Source: Streptomyces sp. NBC_01317 (lineage in GTDB: Bacteria > Actinomycetota > Actinomycetes > Streptomycetales > Streptomycetaceae). From it: 64,000 nucleotides of DNA. The translations under genes and the position numbers were made by a program. The stretch is from positions 1,364,001-1,428,000 of the forward strand of contig NZ_CP108393.1 in assembly GCF_035961655.1 (NCBI RefSeq), read 5' to 3'. Below are positions 51,997 through 60,364 of this stretch, one piece after another. The number at the start of each line of letters is the position of its first letter. Within the stretch, counting starts at the first letter, position 1. The notes beneath the pieces are model-generated. The model searched no databases. It saw nothing but the letters and a program-made list of their open reading frames with translations, and had not been told where the DNA came from.

Positions 51997-52332
51997 ATGA
52001 CGACGCAGCACACCTACCGGGTGATCGTACGAGGGGTCTGGGACGGCCTCACGGACGAGACACGGTCCCGGCTGCTCGCGGAGGTGGACGCCCACGGCCT
52101 GGAGCAGATGCGCTTCACCCCGGAGGGTGCCCTCTCCTACGACCGTGCCCTCAAGCGCTTCACGTACCGCTTCGTGGTCGTCTCCGACGCCGAGGACGGC
52201 GACGAGATGGCCGTGGCCCTCGCGGAGGACCGCGCCGGGACGGCGCTCGCGGCCCTCGGCTGCGGCCACCGCGACCTGCGCTCGACGGCCACCGACATGG
52301 ACGCGATGAAGATCAACAGAAAGACCCGCTGA
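51997..52332 (+). CDS. conserved hypothetical protein (DUF6204-like)
   Basis: 111-aa protein beginning TTQHTYRVIVRGVWDGLTDETR, which I recall as the start of the DUF6204 family in Streptomyces. It looks like a ferredoxin-like alpha/beta fold with two strands of the type FTYRFVVVSD. No function is known. The ATG has GAAGGC-like sequence about 12 nt upstream. It is divergent from the arginase-like gene and converges on the small gene at 52336. Confidence 0.85.
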   Translation: MTTQHTYRVIVRGVWDGLTDETRSRLLAEVDAHGLEQMRFTPEGALSYDRALKRFTYRFVVVSDAEDGDEMAVALAEDRAGTALAALGCGHRDLRSTATDMDAMKINRKTR

Positions 52333-52335
52333 CGG

Positions 52336-52551
52336 TCAGCTCCGCGCGGTGTTGTCGCCCGCCTCCCCGGCCCCCTCGCCCGCGCCCGCCTTCTCGCGCA
52401 TCTTGCGCACCAGCTCCGCCTTCTGGTCGGCCGCGCCCTGGCGGTCGAGGTTCCGGTGCGGACCGTTGTTCTGCCGTTCGGTGCGGGACAGCTTCTTGCG
52501 CTGGCCGCCGCCCATGCCCACGGGGTTGTTGATGTTCTTGCTCACGGTCAC
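52336..52551 (-). CDS. small basic hypothetical protein (DUF6243-like)
   Basis: 71-aa hydrophilic protein with KNINNPVGMGGGQRKKLSR and PHRNLDRQGAADQKAELVRKM, a pattern I recall from the DUF6243 family of actinomycetes. It is Lys/Arg-rich and probably partly disordered. I chose the GTG at 52551, 5 nt after GGGAG; GTG at 52545 or an ATG at 52584 are alternatives. Its stop is 3 nt from the convergent neighbour. Confidence 0.75.
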   Translation of the reverse strand: MTVSKNINNPVGMGGGQRKKLSRTERQNNGPHRNLDRQGAADQKAELVRKMREKAGAGEGAGEAGDNTARS

Positions 52552-52653
52552 GGGTTCTCCCGGTGGTGATGTGAAGTGATCCACGGATCTCGGCTTGCCA
52601 AGGGTACGAGCCCGGTGGGGCGTCCGCCGCTCGCGGGAAGGGCACGGGGCCGC

Positions 52654-53193
52654 TCACGTCACCATCTCGGCGGTGATCGCCCAGCGTTCGTGGTCACGCC
52701 ACGCGCCGTCGATGAGGAGGAAGTCCGGGGAGAACCCCTCCAGGCGGAAGCCCGCCCGGCGCACGAGCGCGAGGGAGGCGGCGTTCGCGGGCTGGATGTT
52801 GGCCTCCAGGCGGTGCAGGCCCAGCGGGCCGAAGGCGTGGCGGATCACCAGGCCCAGCCCTTCCGAGAGCAGGCCGCGCCCGGCCGCGTGGGCGAAGGCC
52901 CCGTAGCCGAGGGCTCCGCTCCGGAAGGCGCCCTGGACGATGTTGTTGATGTTGATGAAGCCGGCGACGCGGTGGTCGTCCCGCGCGCGGACGAGGAATC
53001 CGGTGCGGGTGGGGTCCTCGATGAGGCGGCGCGCGTACGGCGTGTAGTCCTCGGCGCGGGTGGGCGGGAAGAGCCAGGGGTGGTGCAGTTCCCGGCTCTC
53101 GCGGGCGAGCGAGGTGAACTCGTCCATGTCCTCATGGCGGTACGGGCTCAGGTAGGTGCGCGGACCTTCGGCCAGGTCAGGGCTGTCGGGCAT
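52654..53193 (-). CDS. GNAT-family N-acetyltransferase (RimJ/RimL type)
   Basis: 179-aa acetyltransferase. The acetyl-CoA site shows in HAAGRGLLSEGLGLVIRHAF, and LHRLEANIQPANAASLALVRRAGFRLEG is the RimJ/RimL signature. Targets of this group include ribosomal protein N-termini, peptides and amino compounds. It is the last gene of the minus-strand peptidase run, 58 nt after the LD-carboxypeptidase gene. In that setting it might acetylate released peptides or amino acids, which is speculation. Confidence 0.93.
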   Translation of the reverse strand: MPDSPDLAEGPRTYLSPYRHEDMDEFTSLARESRELHHPWLFPPTRAEDYTPYARRLIEDPTRTGFLVRARDDHRVAGFININNIVQGAFRSGALGYGAFAHAAGRGLLSEGLGLVIRHAFGPLGLHRLEANIQPANAASLALVRRAGFRLEGFSPDFLLIDGAWRDHERWAITAEMVT

Positions 53194-53251
53194 CCCCTCA
53201 GCGTACTGCCGGCGCCCCGGGCGGGGTCGGCGCCGCTCACACCAGCGCCGC

Positions 53252-54187
53252 TCAGACCAGCGCCGGTACGTCCAGGGTCAGCGTCCCGCGCCCCGCGTCG
53301 AGCGTCCCCGGCACCCCCAGCGGCATCGTGAGGTTCGTCGGGCCGTGCCCGAAGCCCATCTCCTCCGCGACCGGTACGCCGAGCCCGCCCAGCCGGTCCC
53401 GCAGCACCGTCCGCACCTCGTCGTACGGGCCGCACTCCGCCCAGGACCCGAGGCCGATCCCGGCCACCCCGTCCAGCACGCCGGAGCGCAGCAGCTGGGT
53501 CAGGATGCGGTCCAGGCGGTACGGCTCCTCGCCGGTGTCCTCGATCAGCAGCAGCCCGCCGGCCGTGGTGGGCCGTGCGTACGGGGTCCCGAGGCCGGCG
53601 GCGAGCAGGCTGACGCAGCCGCCGAGGGTGACCCCCCTGGCCCGGCCGGGGACCAGCGCGCCGGCCGTCGGGCCGCCGCCGAGGGTCATCACCGACTCGG
53701 GCTCGAAGAGCGTGGCCCGCAGCGACTCCTGGGTGTCGGTGTCCTTGAGGAAGGTCATGGCGGCGACCATCGGGCCGTGGAGCGTGGCCAGGCCCATCCG
53801 TACGGCGAAGGCCTCGTGCAGCGCCGTGATGTCGCTGTACCCGACGAAGACCTTGGGCCCTGCGGCCCGCAGGGCGGTCCAGTCGAGCAGGTCCACCATG
53901 CGCTGGACTCCGTAGCCGCCGCGCGCGCAGAGCACGGCGGACACGCTCGGGTCGCACCACGCCTCCTGGAAATCGCGGGCCCGGTCCGCGTCCGTGCCCG
54001 CGAGATACCTGAACTCGTCGTGCCGGTCGAGGACATGGGGCGCGACGACCGGGTCGAGGTCCCAGCCGCGCAACAAGTCCAGGCCCGCGTCCAGCCGTTC
54101 GGCGGGCAAGGGCCCGCTGGGCGCCACGACGGCGACCTTCGCTCCGGGGCGCAGTCGCGCGGGCCGGGTCAGAGGGGTGACGGTCAC
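53252..54187 (-). CDS. LD-carboxypeptidase (peptidase family S66)
   Basis: 311-aa cytoplasmic serine peptidase. The nucleophile is Ser118 in VGYSDITALHEAF, the Glu is in LLLIEDTGEEPY, and the His is in GFGHGPTN; CARGGYGVQRM precedes the nucleophile as usual. S66 enzymes remove D-Ala from the L-Lys/mDAP position of murein tetrapeptides, or act on microcin C-like peptides (MccF). The GTG start overlaps the stop of the S9 peptidase gene by 4 nt, so the two are coupled. Presence beside DppA favours a murein peptide recycling role. Confidence 0.92.
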   Translation of the reverse strand: MTVTPLTRPARLRPGAKVAVVAPSGPLPAERLDAGLDLLRGWDLDPVVAPHVLDRHDEFRYLAGTDADRARDFQEAWCDPSVSAVLCARGGYGVQRMVDLLDWTALRAAGPKVFVGYSDITALHEAFAVRMGLATLHGPMVAAMTFLKDTDTQESLRATLFEPESVMTLGGGPTAGALVPGRARGVTLGGCVSLLAAGLGTPYARPTTAGGLLLIEDTGEEPYRLDRILTQLLRSGVLDGVAGIGLGSWAECGPYDEVRTVLRDRLGGLGVPVAEEMGFGHGPTNLTMPLGVPGTLDAGRGTLTLDVPALV

Positions 54188-56232
54188 CGGGAGAGCTCCA
54201 GCTTCGGGACGTCGGTCCTGGCGAACCGGAACGTCTGTGCGTACAGGGACAGTTCGGCCTCCAGCGCACGGATCATCGTGGCCGCCTTCCGGAATCCGTG
54301 GCCTTCGCCCTCGAAGGTGAGGTACGCGTGCGGGATGCCACGCCCGGCGGTCCTGGCGAGGAACCTCTCGCACTGCTCGGGCGGGCAGATGACGTCGTCG
54401 AGCCCCTGGAGCAGGAGGAACGGCGAGGTGATCCGGTCGACTTGGTTGATGGGCGACCGGTCGCGGTAGCGGTCGGGGACCTCCACGATCGGACCGATCA
54501 GCGATTCCAGGTACTGGGACTCGAAGTCGTGTGTCCCGTCGGTGGCCCAGCCCTCCAGGTCGAGGATGGGGTAGCTGATGGTGCCGCAACCGTAGACGCC
54601 GGTGGCGGCGAGGGAGGCCGCCGCGGTCCAGCCGCCGGCGCTGCCGCCCCGTACCGCCAGCCGTGCTCCGTCGGCGGTGCCCTCGGCGGCCAGCGCCCGG
54701 GCGACGGCCGCGCAGTCCTCGACGTCGACCACGCCCCACTGCTCGCGCAGCCGGTCGCGGTACTCCCTGCCGTAGCCGGTGGAGCCGCCGTAGTTGACCT
54801 CCACGACGCCGATGCCCCGCGAGGTGAAGTAGGCGATCTCCAGGTCGAGGACGAGCGGGGCACGGCCCGTGGGCCCGCCGTGCGCCCACACCACGTAGGG
54901 CGGCAGCTCGCCGTCGGGCGCGGCGGTGTCGGGGCTGTACGGCGGGTAGACGTGGGCGTGGACGTCGCGCCGGCCGGGTCCGGTGAAGGTGCGGATCTGC
55001 GGCTCGGGGTAGTAGGCGGGGTCGACCGGGTCCCGGTGGGCCTCGCCGATGACCCGGGCGCGGCCGGTGACGGTGTCCAGTTCCACGATCTCGTACCCGG
55101 ACCGGGGTCCCGCCGCGACGCCGATCACCCGGTCGCCCCGGACGGTGAGGTCGGCGGCCCATTCGGTCCACGGCCCGGCGGTGTCCACGACGTCGCCGGT
55201 CTCCGGGTCCAGTATCCCCAGCGCGTTGGCGCCCTTGCCGTGGATGACGGCGATCATGCCGTTCGCCAGCGGGTGGAACCACCGCAGGCCGATCTTCCAG
55301 AGCGGTCCGCCGAACTCCTCGCGGCGGCCGGGGCTCAGCGGGGTGGCCGGGGGCAGGGGGGCGGGGCCGCCGCCCGGCGACGGGACGGGGCCGGACAGCG
55401 CCGCGTCGAGGCCGAGGCGCTGGATCTCCCACCAGTTGCCGATGTCCGAGACGAGGAGCAGCGCGCCGTCCGGGGACCAGTCGACCTGGGCCACCGACTC
55501 GCCGACGCCTCCGGCGACGGTCCTGACGCCGGTGAAGGGGCCGGTCGGCCCGGTGTCGGCCGGTGCCACCGCGCCGAGTTGGACGACCGTGCCGTCCCAG
55601 GGCATCCGGGGATGGTCCCAGGCGATCCAGGCGACGTGGGCGCCGTCGGGCGAGAGCCGGGGCCCGGTGACGAAGCGGTGCCTGTCGTCGGACAGTTCCC
55701 GTACGGCGGTACGGTCCCCGGCGGCGGAGCCGTCGAGCGGGACGGCGGCGATCACCCGCCGTACGTCGGTGGGCCGTTCGCCGGTGAACTCCTCCAGGAC
55801 ACACCAGACTTCGCCGCGCTCCCGCTCGATGCGCGGGTCGGCCCACCGCAGGCCGCCGCCGGTGGCGGACACCGGAGTGAGGGGGCGGGGTTCGCCGCCG
55901 CCGTCCGGCTCGTACGCGTACAAGCGCTGGTCGGGGAAGTGGACGAAGACGATCAGCGGTCCGCCGTCGGGGCGCTCGGTGCCGGCCCAGGGCACCCCGC
56001 CGTACTCGATGACCCGGCTGCGGACGTTCCACGGCGGGGGCAGCACGGACTCCTCACGGCCGTCGGGATGCCGGCGCACGAGGGCGCGGCGGCCGTCCTC
56101 GGCGGGCCGTGGCGCGGTCCACCACAGCTCGTCGCCGACCGCCCCCACGTACTCGGGCCGGCCGTCGTGCGACGCGGCGAGGGTGGCGTCGATCGGCGAC
56201 GGCCACGTTCCGTAGGCCCCCATGGGCACCAT
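54184..56232 (-). CDS. prolyl-oligopeptidase-family serine peptidase (S9C-like)
   Basis: 682-aa protein without signal peptide. An N-terminal beta-propeller occupies about residues 20-410 (repeated strands such as RLSPDGAHVAWIAWD and VDWSPDGALLLVSD). The alpha/beta-hydrolase domain has Ser531 in RGGSAGGW, Asp in GLDDVICPPEQ and His in EGEGHGFR. The family includes acylaminoacyl peptidases and dipeptidyl peptidases. GGAGAG 6 nt upstream fixes the ATG at 56232; an earlier ATG at 56238 is less well placed. It lies 60 nt after the M20 gene and overlaps the S66 gene. Confidence 0.94.
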   Translation of the reverse strand: MVPMGAYGTWPSPIDATLAASHDGRPEYVGAVGDELWWTAPRPAEDGRRALVRRHPDGREESVLPPPWNVRSRVIEYGGVPWAGTERPDGGPLIVFVHFPDQRLYAYEPDGGGEPRPLTPVSATGGGLRWADPRIERERGEVWCVLEEFTGERPTDVRRVIAAVPLDGSAAGDRTAVRELSDDRHRFVTGPRLSPDGAHVAWIAWDHPRMPWDGTVVQLGAVAPADTGPTGPFTGVRTVAGGVGESVAQVDWSPDGALLLVSDIGNWWEIQRLGLDAALSGPVPSPGGGPAPLPPATPLSPGRREEFGGPLWKIGLRWFHPLANGMIAVIHGKGANALGILDPETGDVVDTAGPWTEWAADLTVRGDRVIGVAAGPRSGYEIVELDTVTGRARVIGEAHRDPVDPAYYPEPQIRTFTGPGRRDVHAHVYPPYSPDTAAPDGELPPYVVWAHGGPTGRAPLVLDLEIAYFTSRGIGVVEVNYGGSTGYGREYRDRLREQWGVVDVEDCAAVARALAAEGTADGARLAVRGGSAGGWTAAASLAATGVYGCGTISYPILDLEGWATDGTHDFESQYLESLIGPIVEVPDRYRDRSPINQVDRITSPFLLLQGLDDVICPPEQCERFLARTAGRGIPHAYLTFEGEGHGFRKAATMIRALEAELSLYAQTFRFARTDVPKLELSR

Positions 56233-56292
56233 GGACAACTCTCCTAAGCGGACTGAGGGTGGTGGCCCTGCGCGGACCGAAGACAGTGATCC

Positions 56293-57657
56293 CTACGCGG
56301 ACCGGAGGTAGTGGTCGAGGACACGGACACCGAAGTGGAGCGCCGAGACGGGGACCCGTTCGTCGACGCCGTGGAAGAGCGCCTGGTAGTCGAAGCCGGG
56401 TGGCAGCTTGAGGGGCGAGAAGCCGTAGCCGGTGATCCCGAGGCGGGAGAACTGCTTGGCGTCCGTACCACCCGACATGCAGTACGGCACGACGTGCCCC
56501 GCCGGGTCGAACCGCTCGACGGCCGCCCGCATCTTGGCGAACGCCGGTGAGTCCACGGGGGCTTGGAGGGCGATCTCCCGGTGGTGGAACTCCCACTCGA
56601 CGTCGGGCCCGGTGAGCAGGTCCAGGGTGGCGCTGAACTCCTCCTCGCCGCCGGGCACCATCCGCCCGTCGACCAGCGCGGTGGCCTGCCCGGGAATCAC
56701 ATTGACCTTGTAACCGGCCTCCAGGACCGTCGGGTTGGCGCTGTTGCGGATCGTCGGCTCGACCAGCGCGGCGGCCGGCCCCAGCTTGCCCAGGAGGTCG
56801 TCCGGGTCGAAGCCCGGGGCGTCCACATCGGTCTCCACCCCATGGAGGACGGCCAGTTCACGCAGGGCGGCCCGGACGGTCGGGGTGAGCCGGACCGGCC
56901 ACTCGTGGTCGCCGATCCTGGCGATGGCGGCGGCGAGCCTGCTGACCGCGTTGGCGCGGTTGACCTTGGAGCCGTGTCCCGCCTTGCCGTGCGCGGTGAG
57001 CTTGAGCCACCCCGTGCCGCGTTCGCCGGCCGCGATCGGGTAGAGCGCCATGCCGGGGCCCGCGTGGAGGGTGAAGGCGCCCGATTCGCTGATGCCCTCC
57101 GTACAGCCCTCGAACAGCTCCGGGTGATGGTCGGCGAGGAAGCCCGAGCCGTCGACGGCGCTGGCCTCCTCGTCGGCGGTGTAGGCGATCACGATGTCGC
57201 GGCGCGGCCGGACGCCCGACCTGGCCCAGGCGCGGACGACGGAGAGCACCATCGCGTCCATGTTCTTCATGTCGACCGCGCCCCGGCCCCACACCACCCC
57301 GTCCCTGACCTCCCCGGAGAAGGGGTGGAGGGTCCAGTCGGCGGGTTCGGCGGGCACCACGTCCAGGTGGCCGTGGACGAGGAGCGCCTCGGCGGAGGGG
57401 TCCGTGCCCTCGATCCTGGCGACCACGTTGGTACGGCCCGGGGTCCGCTCGATCAGGGTGGGTTCGAGCCCCGCGCCGGCGAGCCGTTCGGCGACGTACT
57501 CGGCCGCCGGGCGCTCCCGGCAGTCGCCGCTCCCTCGGTTGGTGGTGTCGATGCGGATCAGGTCGGAGGTGAAGGTGACCACCTCGTCCAGCGCCACCGC
57601 GTCGAGTGCGTCGATCGTGTCGCTGGGCGTCGTGTCGCTGGGCGTCATGTCAGCCAT
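56293..57657 (-). CDS. M20-family metallopeptidase (DapE/ArgE-type dipeptidase)
   Basis: 454-aa binuclear zinc peptidase. Ligand and catalytic motifs are HGHLDVVP, the bridging Asp in GRGAVDMKN, TADEEAS, and a late His in LFHGVDERVP. The dimerisation lid lies between (GKAGHGSKVNRANAV). It probably cleaves dipeptides or N-acylated amino acids in the cytoplasm. GGAGGAG is 4 nt before the ATG. It overlaps the dppA stop by 8 nt, part of the same operon. Confidence 0.95.
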   Translation of the reverse strand: MADMTPSDTTPSDTIDALDAVALDEVVTFTSDLIRIDTTNRGSGDCRERPAAEYVAERLAGAGLEPTLIERTPGRTNVVARIEGTDPSAEALLVHGHLDVVPAEPADWTLHPFSGEVRDGVVWGRGAVDMKNMDAMVLSVVRAWARSGVRPRRDIVIAYTADEEASAVDGSGFLADHHPELFEGCTEGISESGAFTLHAGPGMALYPIAAGERGTGWLKLTAHGKAGHGSKVNRANAVSRLAAAIARIGDHEWPVRLTPTVRAALRELAVLHGVETDVDAPGFDPDDLLGKLGPAAALVEPTIRNSANPTVLEAGYKVNVIPGQATALVDGRMVPGGEEEFSATLDLLTGPDVEWEFHHREIALQAPVDSPAFAKMRAAVERFDPAGHVVPYCMSGGTDAKQFSRLGITGYGFSPLKLPPGFDYQALFHGVDERVPVSALHFGVRVLDHYLRSA

Positions 57658-58486
57658 ACTGCTCCTCCACCGCGGCCGAGACGATCGTGGTGACCGCCTT
57701 GAAGGTGCGAATGCCCTCGTACATCGTCCCGCTGGTGTACACGACGCGGCGTTCGCCCGTGGCGGCGACCCCCGGAACCACGGTGGCGGCCGAGGCGAGA
57801 TGGGCGGCGTCGAACTCCAGCTCGACGGTGAAGGGACCGGCGGGGGCCGGTTCGTACCGTACGGCGAGCGCCGTGGCCTCCTTCGCCGCCGCGCGGATGT
57901 CGGCAGCGGTACGAGCCGGGGTGCGGCACACCGCGGCGTACCGCGAGACGTGGTCCTTCACCGCGACCTTGCGGGCCCCCGGCGCGTAGCCGTCCGCGTC
58001 CGCGCAGGTCAGGTCGTCGCCGGTGACCAGGACCACCGGGACGCCGTACTCGGCGACAACGGCCGCGTTCAGCACTCCCTCGCTCGCGCGTGTGCCGTCG
58101 AGCCACACGCCGGTGATCGAGTTGGCGAGGTAGGTGTGCGCGAGGACCCCTTCCGTACCGGCGCCGGTGTGGTAGCCGACGAAGGCGATGCCGTCGACAT
58201 CGCCGTGCTGGACCCCCTCCACCATGGAGAGTGACTTGTGACGCCCCGTCAGCAGCTGTGCCCGATCATCCAGTTGCTCCAGGAGGAGATTGCGCATGGT
58301 CCAGTGCGCCTCGTTGATGAGTACGTCGTCGGCGCCGCCGTCGAGAAAACCGAGCACGGCGGCGTTCACGTCGGAGGTGAACAGGGCGCGGCAGCGCTCC
58401 CACTGCGGCGTGCCGGGCAGGACGTCGGCCGGCCAGGTCACGCCGGTCGCGCCCTCCATGTCGGCGCTGATGAGGATCTTTACCAT
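57650..58486 (-). CDS. dppA: D-aminopeptidase DppA-like (peptidase family M55)
   Basis: 278-aa zinc peptidase. Metal ligands visible are Asp9 and Glu11 in SADMEGATG, His61 in NEAHWTMRN, and His106 in VGYHTGAG. In Bacillus subtilis DppA releases D-Ala from D-Ala-containing peptides in an operon with a dipeptide transporter and the S66 enzyme YkfA. Here the S66 partner is present but the transporter is not. The start overlaps the stop of the TetR-type receptor gene by 7 nt, so expression is probably tied to that regulator. Confidence 0.92.
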   Translation of the reverse strand: MVKILISADMEGATGVTWPADVLPGTPQWERCRALFTSDVNAAVLGFLDGGADDVLINEAHWTMRNLLLEQLDDRAQLLTGRHKSLSMVEGVQHGDVDGIAFVGYHTGAGTEGVLAHTYLANSITGVWLDGTRASEGVLNAAVVAEYGVPVVLVTGDDLTCADADGYAPGARKVAVKDHVSRYAAVCRTPARTAADIRAAAKEATALAVRYEPAPAGPFTVELEFDAAHLASAATVVPGVAATGERRVVYTSGTMYEGIRTFKAVTTIVSAAVEEQYG

Positions 58487-59169
58487 GCGCCAGTCCTATC
58501 GCAGGTGACCGCCGGTACGCACGGGCGCACCCGCTCCAGCAGTCCGGCCGCGTCGGGGCGCGCCTGGAGCCCGGACAGCAGCAGCAGCCACAGGTCCCGG
58601 AGCCTGTCCTCGATGTACTCCCGGCCGTCGAGCGCGTCCGAGACGGTGTGGAGACCGAAGAACGCGTACACGACCCCGTGCGCGGCCACGCCGGGGTCCA
58701 GGTGCGGGTTGAGCTCCCCCCCGGCGCGGGCCTGTTCGAGGAGCGTGGTGACCGTGGCGAGCCAGCCGACGAACGGGGCGGGCAGCGGGGCGTCGATCGC
58801 GGTGCGCTCGGCCCAGAGGCGGGCGCCGGCCCGGACGACGACGTCGTCGCGGAACGCCTTCGCCACGTCGAAGCTCAGTCCGACGAGCCGGTCGAGCGCG
58901 GGGCGCTCCGCGGTGAGGTATTCCCCGACCAGCTCGGGCCAGGTCGCGAAATGCGCCTCGACGATCGCGAGGGCGAGTTTTTCCTTGCTGACGTAATGGA
59001 AGTAGATGGCTCCGCTGGTACGGCCGGACTCCGCGCTGATGTCGCTGATACTGGTCCCGGCGTATCCCCGCTCATCGAACAGGCGTGCTGCCGCTTCCAG
59101 AAGAAACCTACGCGTGTTTTTCGCCCTAGCCTGCACGTGCACTCCGAGTCCCGATTCCGCTGCTGACAT
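58480..59169 (-). CDS. TetR-family gamma-butyrolactone/butenolide receptor-like regulator
   Basis: 229-aa regulator. The N-terminal HTH (FLLEAAARLFDERGYAGTSISDISAESGRTSGAIYFHYVSKEKLA, taken in parts) and the segment DVVVRAGARLWAER are typical of ArpA/ScbR receptors of diffusible signals. The gene is divergent from an AfsA homologue, the classic pairing. Its stop overlaps dppA, so it heads the peptidase operon. The ATG at 59169 follows TACATT after 5 nt with no ribosome site, suggesting a leaderless transcript. A GTG at 59142 is an alternative start. Confidence 0.92.
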   Translation of the reverse strand: MSAAESGLGVHVQARAKNTRRFLLEAAARLFDERGYAGTSISDISAESGRTSGAIYFHYVSKEKLALAIVEAHFATWPELVGEYLTAERPALDRLVGLSFDVAKAFRDDVVVRAGARLWAERTAIDAPLPAPFVGWLATVTTLLEQARAGGELNPHLDPGVAAHGVVYAFFGLHTVSDALDGREYIEDRLRDLWLLLLSGLQARPDAAGLLERVRPCVPAVTCDRTGAW

Positions 59170-59247
59170 CACGCAATGTAGTGCTTTCCGCCAATGCCGC
59201 GACAACGCTGGCGTGCAGATCCCGAGAAATTGGGATTGTTTTATTTC
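59170..59247. promoter_or_regulatory. divergent promoter region of receptor and AfsA-like genes
   Basis: This 78-nt stretch is clearly richer in A+T than its surroundings. TACATT (59180-59175 on the minus strand) is a -10 candidate for the receptor gene. GATTGTTTTATTTC just before 59248 may serve the AfsA-like gene. I do not see a clean autoregulatory-element palindrome within it. Confidence 0.5.
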
Positions 59248-60198
59248 ATGATGGATTTGTTCGATGAACTCGGCGGTGACTCCCGACCGCTGAGCTGGTC
59301 GCGCACGGTCGCCCGCGAGACGGTCCACCGGGCCTCGGTCGCGGAGGTGCTCCTGACCGACGTACGGCAGGCGGGGGACGGCCGCTTCGAGGCCGCCGCG
59401 TGCTGGCCGCGGTCGCATCCCACCTTCCCGCGCGGCGGCACGGACCTCCACAGCCCCCTGATGGTCGTGGAGACCCTGCGCCAGCTGGGCATCTACCTGC
59501 CCCTGCGCCACTACGGCGTCGCGCCGGACGCCCGGCTGCTGATCACCGATCTCTTCTTCCGCCTCGACCCGTCGGCCGAGCCCCGGGCGGCCTTCGGCGC
59601 CACCGAGGTCACCTGCCTGGCCACCGTCAGCGAGGTGCGGCGCGGTCCTGGCGGCGGCGTGACGGGGCTGCGCCTGGAGGTGGCGTTCCTGGCCGGCGGG
59701 CGAGCGTTCGCGCTGGCCGGCGGGGGTGCGCTCTTCCTGGACGAGGAGCGGTACGGCGCGGTACGCGCGGGGCGGGCCGGAACCGTCGCCCCCGGGGCGA
59801 CGCCGACGGGCCGGCCGTACCCGGACGCCGTGACGGTGGGGGTGCACACCCCGCACGACGTCCTGGTCACCCACGGCACGCGGCCCCTGCGGGCCGGCGG
59901 TCCCGCTCCGGACGACGTACTGCTCGTGGAGCCCGCCGACCCGCGCCACCCGTTCTTCTTCGACCACGCGTCGGACCACGTGCCCGGCATGGTCCTGCTG
60001 GAGGCGGCACGGCAGGCGGCCGCCCGGCAGAGTGGCGGAACGTTGCTTCGCCCTACCGCCGGACGGCTGAAAGCCGCGCGGTTCACCGAATTCGATCCGC
60101 CCGCGCGCATTCTCTGCGTGCCACACCACTCGACCTGCGTCTTCCGCGTCCTGCAAGGGGGCGAACAGAAAGCATTCGGCACCCTGCACTACCGGTGA
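59248..60198 (+). CDS. AfsA-family gamma-butyrolactone/butenolide biosynthesis protein
   Basis: 316-aa protein with two hot-dog-like AfsA domains. The first starts at VHRASVAEVLLTDV and includes SHPTFPRGGTDLHSPLMVVETLRQLG. The second includes HPFFFDHASDHVPGMVLLEAARQAA, very close to the ScbA/AfsA signature. The family condenses a beta-ketoacyl chain with dihydroxyacetone phosphate to start signal synthesis. The start is uncertain: ATG 59248 or 59251, or an ATG at 59194 that would overlap the likely promoter. No ribosome site is clear. Confidence 0.93.
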   Translation: MMDLFDELGGDSRPLSWSRTVARETVHRASVAEVLLTDVRQAGDGRFEAAACWPRSHPTFPRGGTDLHSPLMVVETLRQLGIYLPLRHYGVAPDARLLITDLFFRLDPSAEPRAAFGATEVTCLATVSEVRRGPGGGVTGLRLEVAFLAGGRAFALAGGGALFLDEERYGAVRAGRAGTVAPGATPTGRPYPDAVTVGVHTPHDVLVTHGTRPLRAGGPAPDDVLLVEPADPRHPFFFDHASDHVPGMVLLEAARQAAARQSGGTLLRPTAGRLKAARFTEFDPPARILCVPHHSTCVFRVLQGGEQKAFGTLHYR

Positions 60199-60364
60199 AC
60201 ACCCTCGTCACGATCCGTGCCTCCTTGACTACGTCGAGTCGCCGTCCTTAGCGTAGCGATCGTTATGTTTTCGGCGGGCGCCGGATGAACACACTCCGCG
60301 CGCCCGCCACCCAAAGCCGCCCTCTCGGGCGCCACTCCCCTACGCGAACGGACAAGAAATCGAA

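Noticed and set aside
59102..59121. AAACC-N-GTTTTT pseudo-palindrome centred on ACGCGT, resembling an ScbR/ArpA autoregulatory element
   Set aside because: It lies about 50-65 bases inside the receptor coding sequence and encodes the conserved KNTRRFL segment, so the symmetry may be coincidental. Only footprinting would show binding.
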